Origin: Glandiceps talaboti
Lineage: Eukaryota; Hemichordata; Enteropneusta; Spengelidae
Assembly (NCBI RefSeq): GCF_964340395.1
Contig: NC_135570.1
Location: 13,622,822-13,635,321 of the forward strand
DNA: 12,500 nt
Direction of reading: 5' to 3'
Below, one piece after another: positions 9,497 through 12,500 of this stretch. The notes below the pieces were generated by a model. The model did no database searches. It worked only from the letters and a program-made list of their open reading frames with translations, and was not told where the DNA came from. Numbering within the stretch: position 1 is the first letter of the stretch; every line of letters begins with the position of its first letter. A program made the position numbers and the translations under genes.

Positions 9497-9547
9497 CCCT
9501 CCAGCTACGGAAATTCCGTCCGCTGTTTTGTTCCGAAGTACGTGGTA

Positions 9548-12423
9548 TCAAAGGGGTCTGTTTAGACTTGTCCTTGACATTGCATGCATAGCATGGGCCA
9601 CGTCAGTCATGTTGCTATCAACCAATGCTTCCTCCAAAGTAGATCTCGTAGCCATCATGCCGTCACGCGCGACCCATCGTTGTAGAAGTTCAAATACCTA
9701 AAAATAGAATTTAAAAAAGCAAAATAAGGAAGAAATGTAAATACCTGATAAGGTAAAATGATACTTTGTAGCAGTTCCAGTACCTAATAAGGACTGTGTA
9801 TTCAATCAATGCCATATATGGTAAAATCATGATACTTAGTAACAATTAAATACACGATAAGGACCATATGCGGTTTTATAATCACGATACATTGTAACAG
9901 TTCAAATACCTAAAAAGGCCATATTACTGAAATGCCAAATAAGGTAAAATCACGATGCTTCGTAGCAGTTCAAATGCTAGTACCTTATACAAATACATTT
10001 TAAGATGGTACTAATGCATATTATCATAGTTAAATGATACTTGTATCGGTTTATATATGCAATAAAGATCATTTTGTTATATAATTTGCCAAACAATTCA
10101 GCTGATACAAGAGTTCGTATTATGCCAAATACCTAATTATCATTCTAACGCCGATGCAAATTCCTCATGAGGTCAGGTGATAAACATTCAAATGTCAAAT
10201 AAGGTGAACTTGAAGCGGCACTTTGTAACAGGTCACATGCCAAAATACAAATGGCAACAACTCAACTTTATTATGTAGAGAAATGTTAAGAATTCAAGTT
10301 ATTTGAGGATAAACTCAATCAACTCGAGGTGTTTCTTGCGTGCGATAACCGAAGTCACGTGATATATTATAGTTGAGAGCTGATCATGAATTTGATAATA
10401 TTTGTTACGAATGGAGTAAAATATACCTAAAACACTCGCTTATTTATTTTAATTGTTGCTCATATCGGTACATCACAGAATTATATACATTACATCAGTA
10501 AATTACACCAAAATCTGCCACAATTTTACAGTAAATAATGCATTTTACTTCTTTCCGCCAATTTCCTCAATTGGAAAAAGTGACACAATGGACAAAACCT
10601 AAAAATAGCCGAGTGGGTTTTATTATTTTCGCTGATTTATATAAGATCAAAGAAACCTAATGATAAATAGTACTTGCAATTTTATCCATTACTTCGGAAT
10701 TAAATGTCATTAACGTCGATCGCCAGCAAAATTTTGAATAAATTTACTGCTAGAATAATATTGAATCTACACTGTTCAAATTGAGAAAAGAAAAGGTACA
10801 TGTAATTTCAATATCGGAGTGTTTGCATACATTTCTGTTTAAACGACTAGGTGACTAATTCAAACCCCGTATAGTGCTTGATGAAAAGGTTTTTTAGAGT
10901 TTACGACACAACTTGTAACGTGGCATATTCATGCTGGTAAATATTATATGTTTCTGGTTATATGATTTAGAATGATGGCGTGAGCAAACAAAGTAGAACA
11001 CACAAAGCTGCATTTACAATATTGTTCTCCCCAATAGCTTTCCTAGTGGCGTGGGTGATCAAACACTACTTTTAGGGTCAATACATTCACACACCATTTA
11101 CCGTCAGATATACAAGATATACAATTTCCAATTGAGATGCATGGTATGGATAATATTTTGAGACAGACAATGCGATTAAAATATACAGTGGAAGACAGTT
11201 GGGTAAAAACAAAACGTTGTCTGCTGTGACTCTATAAAACACTTACTACATATTTGAAACATTTTATGGTCTGGTTTGACAAAAATCTTATCAATACTTT
11301 CTTTTGATCATCGTCTGGCACTATGACAAACATCTACATTGCTACATTTTTTTTGCGCGAACTACACTATCTTAGCATATTGGCGCCAAATCATATTGTA
11401 ACAACATATACTTTTTCAGTCAATGGATTAAAAAATAACGTACTGCAAATATTGTTGTGTCAGACGACAGTATGTAGCAATGTTCATGTGGGTTTTCTTG
11501 TGTGTCAGACGATAATATTTAGCTATGTTTAGAAAGATATATTAGTCAAACTAACCATTGCAATAACAAGTAGCAAAATCAGTAAGAATGTTGTCGAGCC
11601 AGACGACGATTTGTTTCTTCTCAATTGGACTCCATTGTACAACTATTTTAGGAAGATATTTTCTTTCTATGAGGGCGGTAAGCAAAACACTTTTGTTCAT
11701 ATACCGTGTACCCAAGTATTTCAAAATATGTCAATCATGTTGACGCTCTTCTCATAAACCTTTGATGTGGTTTGTCAAGTGTTCGACCTATATTGAATGC
11801 CCGCCAACTCTATACTATGCCACACCTGACTGTGTAATTGATATGACTGATACCGAGACTTTGATGACATCTTTCTTTGATATGTATGACAGTGGAAACC
11901 GAACTTTCAGCTAATAAGTAAAATAGACGCAAACTAAAACTAAGGTTGCAACATCTTTGATATACATTTTGTAAGCTATATAGAATGGCCGTTGGTTTGA
12001 TTTCTACTCACAGCAGGGTGGCGTTTCTGATGACTTTGAATTCTTGCAGTGTATATTTTTGGACTTCCAGTGTTTACACTATCTTGATTATAGGATGATA
12101 GTATACGCAGCAGAAGAGAGGTACTGCTATCACCAAGTTACCTATTAGTTTAATATATCACATGGAACAGCAATTATAGTCTATCTAAGTTAGTATGTTG
12201 AAAGCTAGGTTCCCACAGGAGTATTGCATCATATAGGCAAGCTATATTTTACCTGATCCCTTGCCCGACCTGGTGCCTTTTGCTTAATCTTTTCTACTTC
12301 CAATTCCGTGAATCCTAACTTGTTAGCAAACATCAACCAATCACGTTGAGATATCTTAAGTGAGATCTGAAAGAGAGTACCATTGGATGGTCGTCCCAGA
12401 GGATTACGTGGGCCTTTTGGTAC
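9548..12423 (-). CDS. Death-domain protein, last two exons (5' partial)
   Basis: Death domains are six-helix bundles that pair with one another in apoptosis and innate immune signalling complexes. The exons are 12423..12253 (57 codons, acceptor TTTATTTCCCCAG, donor GATCAG|GTAAAA) and 9697..9548 (49 codons plus TGA). Both junctions are phase 0, and joining them gives RARDQ|VFELLQRW. The domain covers roughly residues 17-92 of the 106 visible. Helix 1 is LFQISLKI, followed by RDWLMFANKLGFTELEVEKI, then helices with FELLQRWVARDG, MATRSTLEEALV and NMTDVAHAM. The W of DW, the LG, the W of LLQRW, the G and AT after it, and the final DVA fit the family pattern. A 13-residue tail follows. The upstream part of the protein lies beyond the right edge, so the specific family (ankyrin, UNC5, receptor or adaptor) cannot be told. 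The first visible residues (PKGPRNPLGRPSNG) look like a linker. Confidence 0.85.
9688..10235. repeat. degenerate tandem array resembling the exon's splice acceptor
   Basis: Repeated anchors of the type GTTCAAATACCTAAAAAGG start at 9688 (this one spans the real acceptor), 9774, 9845, 9900 and 9968. They are spaced 86, 71, 55 and 68 bp apart and are joined by shared blocks such as AAATAAGGTAAAATCACGAT and ACTTTGTAACAG. A half-copy is at about 9736 and a worn copy at about 10196-10240. On the minus strand the copies at 9774 and 9900 retain an AG acceptor-like step followed by codons equivalent to FELLQ. Boundaries at the far end are approximate. Confidence 0.7.
9698..12252 (-). other. intron inside the Death domain (phase 0)
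   Basis: The intron is 2555 bp, with donor GTAAAATATAG and acceptor CTATTTTTAG. It splits the domain between RARDQ and VFELLQ. The 540 bases nearest the acceptor form a degenerate tandem array. The middle, about 10240-11450, shows nothing coding. A worn repeat containing CAGACGA occurs near 11455-11680. Confidence 0.85.
11455..11545. repeat. two diverged about 43-bp direct repeats in the Death-domain intron
   Basis: TGTCAGACGACAGTATGTAG at about 11459 is followed 43-45 bp later by TGTCAGACGATAATATTTAG, both continuing into GC(A/T)ATGTT. Further fragments with CCAGACGACGAT (about 11598) and CTATTTTAGGAAGATAT (about 11643, compare CTATGTTTAGAAAGATAT at about 11523) suggest an older, larger repeat. 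Confidence 0.5.
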
Positions 12424-12500
12424 CTGGGGAAATAAATACATACGTTGGTGTATTGGGAAGGGATTATGTCATACAGCTGTGTCTGATCCTAATCTAACGA
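12424..12500 (-). other. intron 3' end upstream of the first visible Death-domain exon
   Basis: On the minus strand this reads into a pyrimidine-rich tract ending TTATTTCCCCAG at 12424, a good acceptor. The in-frame ATG at 12441-12439 therefore lies in intron and is unlikely to be the start codon. Confidence 0.65.

Larger units (their letters stand above)
7103..9547. other. intergenic region between the K2P start and the Death-domain gene 3' end
   Basis: This 2.4-kb stretch should hold the K2P promoter and 5' UTR and the Death-domain 3' UTR. Short open frames at 7135-7395 (minus) and 7505-7840 (plus) have no recognisable features. A TGACGTCA palindrome is at 8438-8445 and a hairpin at 8681-8808. 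GGTCGTACTTTT occurs twice, at 8863-8874 and 8987-8998, suggesting a worn direct repeat. I could not place a TATA box or a 5' non-coding exon with confidence. Confidence 0.5.

Noticed and set aside
9456-9701. Plus-strand 81-residue open frame
   Set aside because: It is the antisense shadow of the final Death-domain exon, which has matched splice sites and domain residues on the minus strand.
11323-11532. 69-codon plus-strand open frame in the Death-domain intron
   Set aside because: It overlaps a degenerate repeat and has no recognisable protein features.

Overview
This is animal nuclear DNA. The genes are split by introns with canonical GT..AG borders, the background is AT-rich, and there are long microsatellites and foldback elements. 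The protein families (a two-pore potassium channel and a Death-domain protein) are metazoan. Repeat style and compact introns suggest a marine invertebrate, perhaps a mollusc or other lophotrochozoan. That placement is inference and other invertebrates are possible.

Layout. (1) Bases 1-636, plus strand: the last two exons of an unidentified gene, joined phase 0 to phase 0 and ending in a hydrophobic segment plus a short tail. (2) 637-2571: non-coding, with a candidate poly(A) signal near 1188 and a 15-C run. (3) 2572-2973: a foldback (MITE-like) element with TTAA at both ends, next to a decayed SINE-like stretch up to about 3335. (4) 3383-7102, minus strand: a complete two-exon K2P potassium channel of 580 residues. 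Its single intron splits the first glycine codon of the first selectivity filter and is loaded with GACA, CAGACA and ATGT microsatellites. (5) 7103-9547: intergenic DNA with a 128-bp near-perfect hairpin at 8681-8808. (6) 9548-12423, minus strand: the last two exons of a Death-domain protein. The domain is split by a 2.55-kb intron whose 3' end is a degenerate tandem array resembling the splice acceptor and first codons of the final exon.

Nothing shows that the three genes work together. The channel and Death-domain genes share a strand but have separate coding frames and probably separate transcripts. The plus-strand gene converges on the channel gene.

Main points for follow-up: the channel's unusually long M2-M3 loop (about 300 residues) with a calcineurin-docking-like PSIIVS motif and a CxxC-x7-CxH cluster; the array of splice-acceptor/FELLQ look-alikes in the Death-domain intron, including a possible 39-nt phase-0 microexon; and the two foldback elements.
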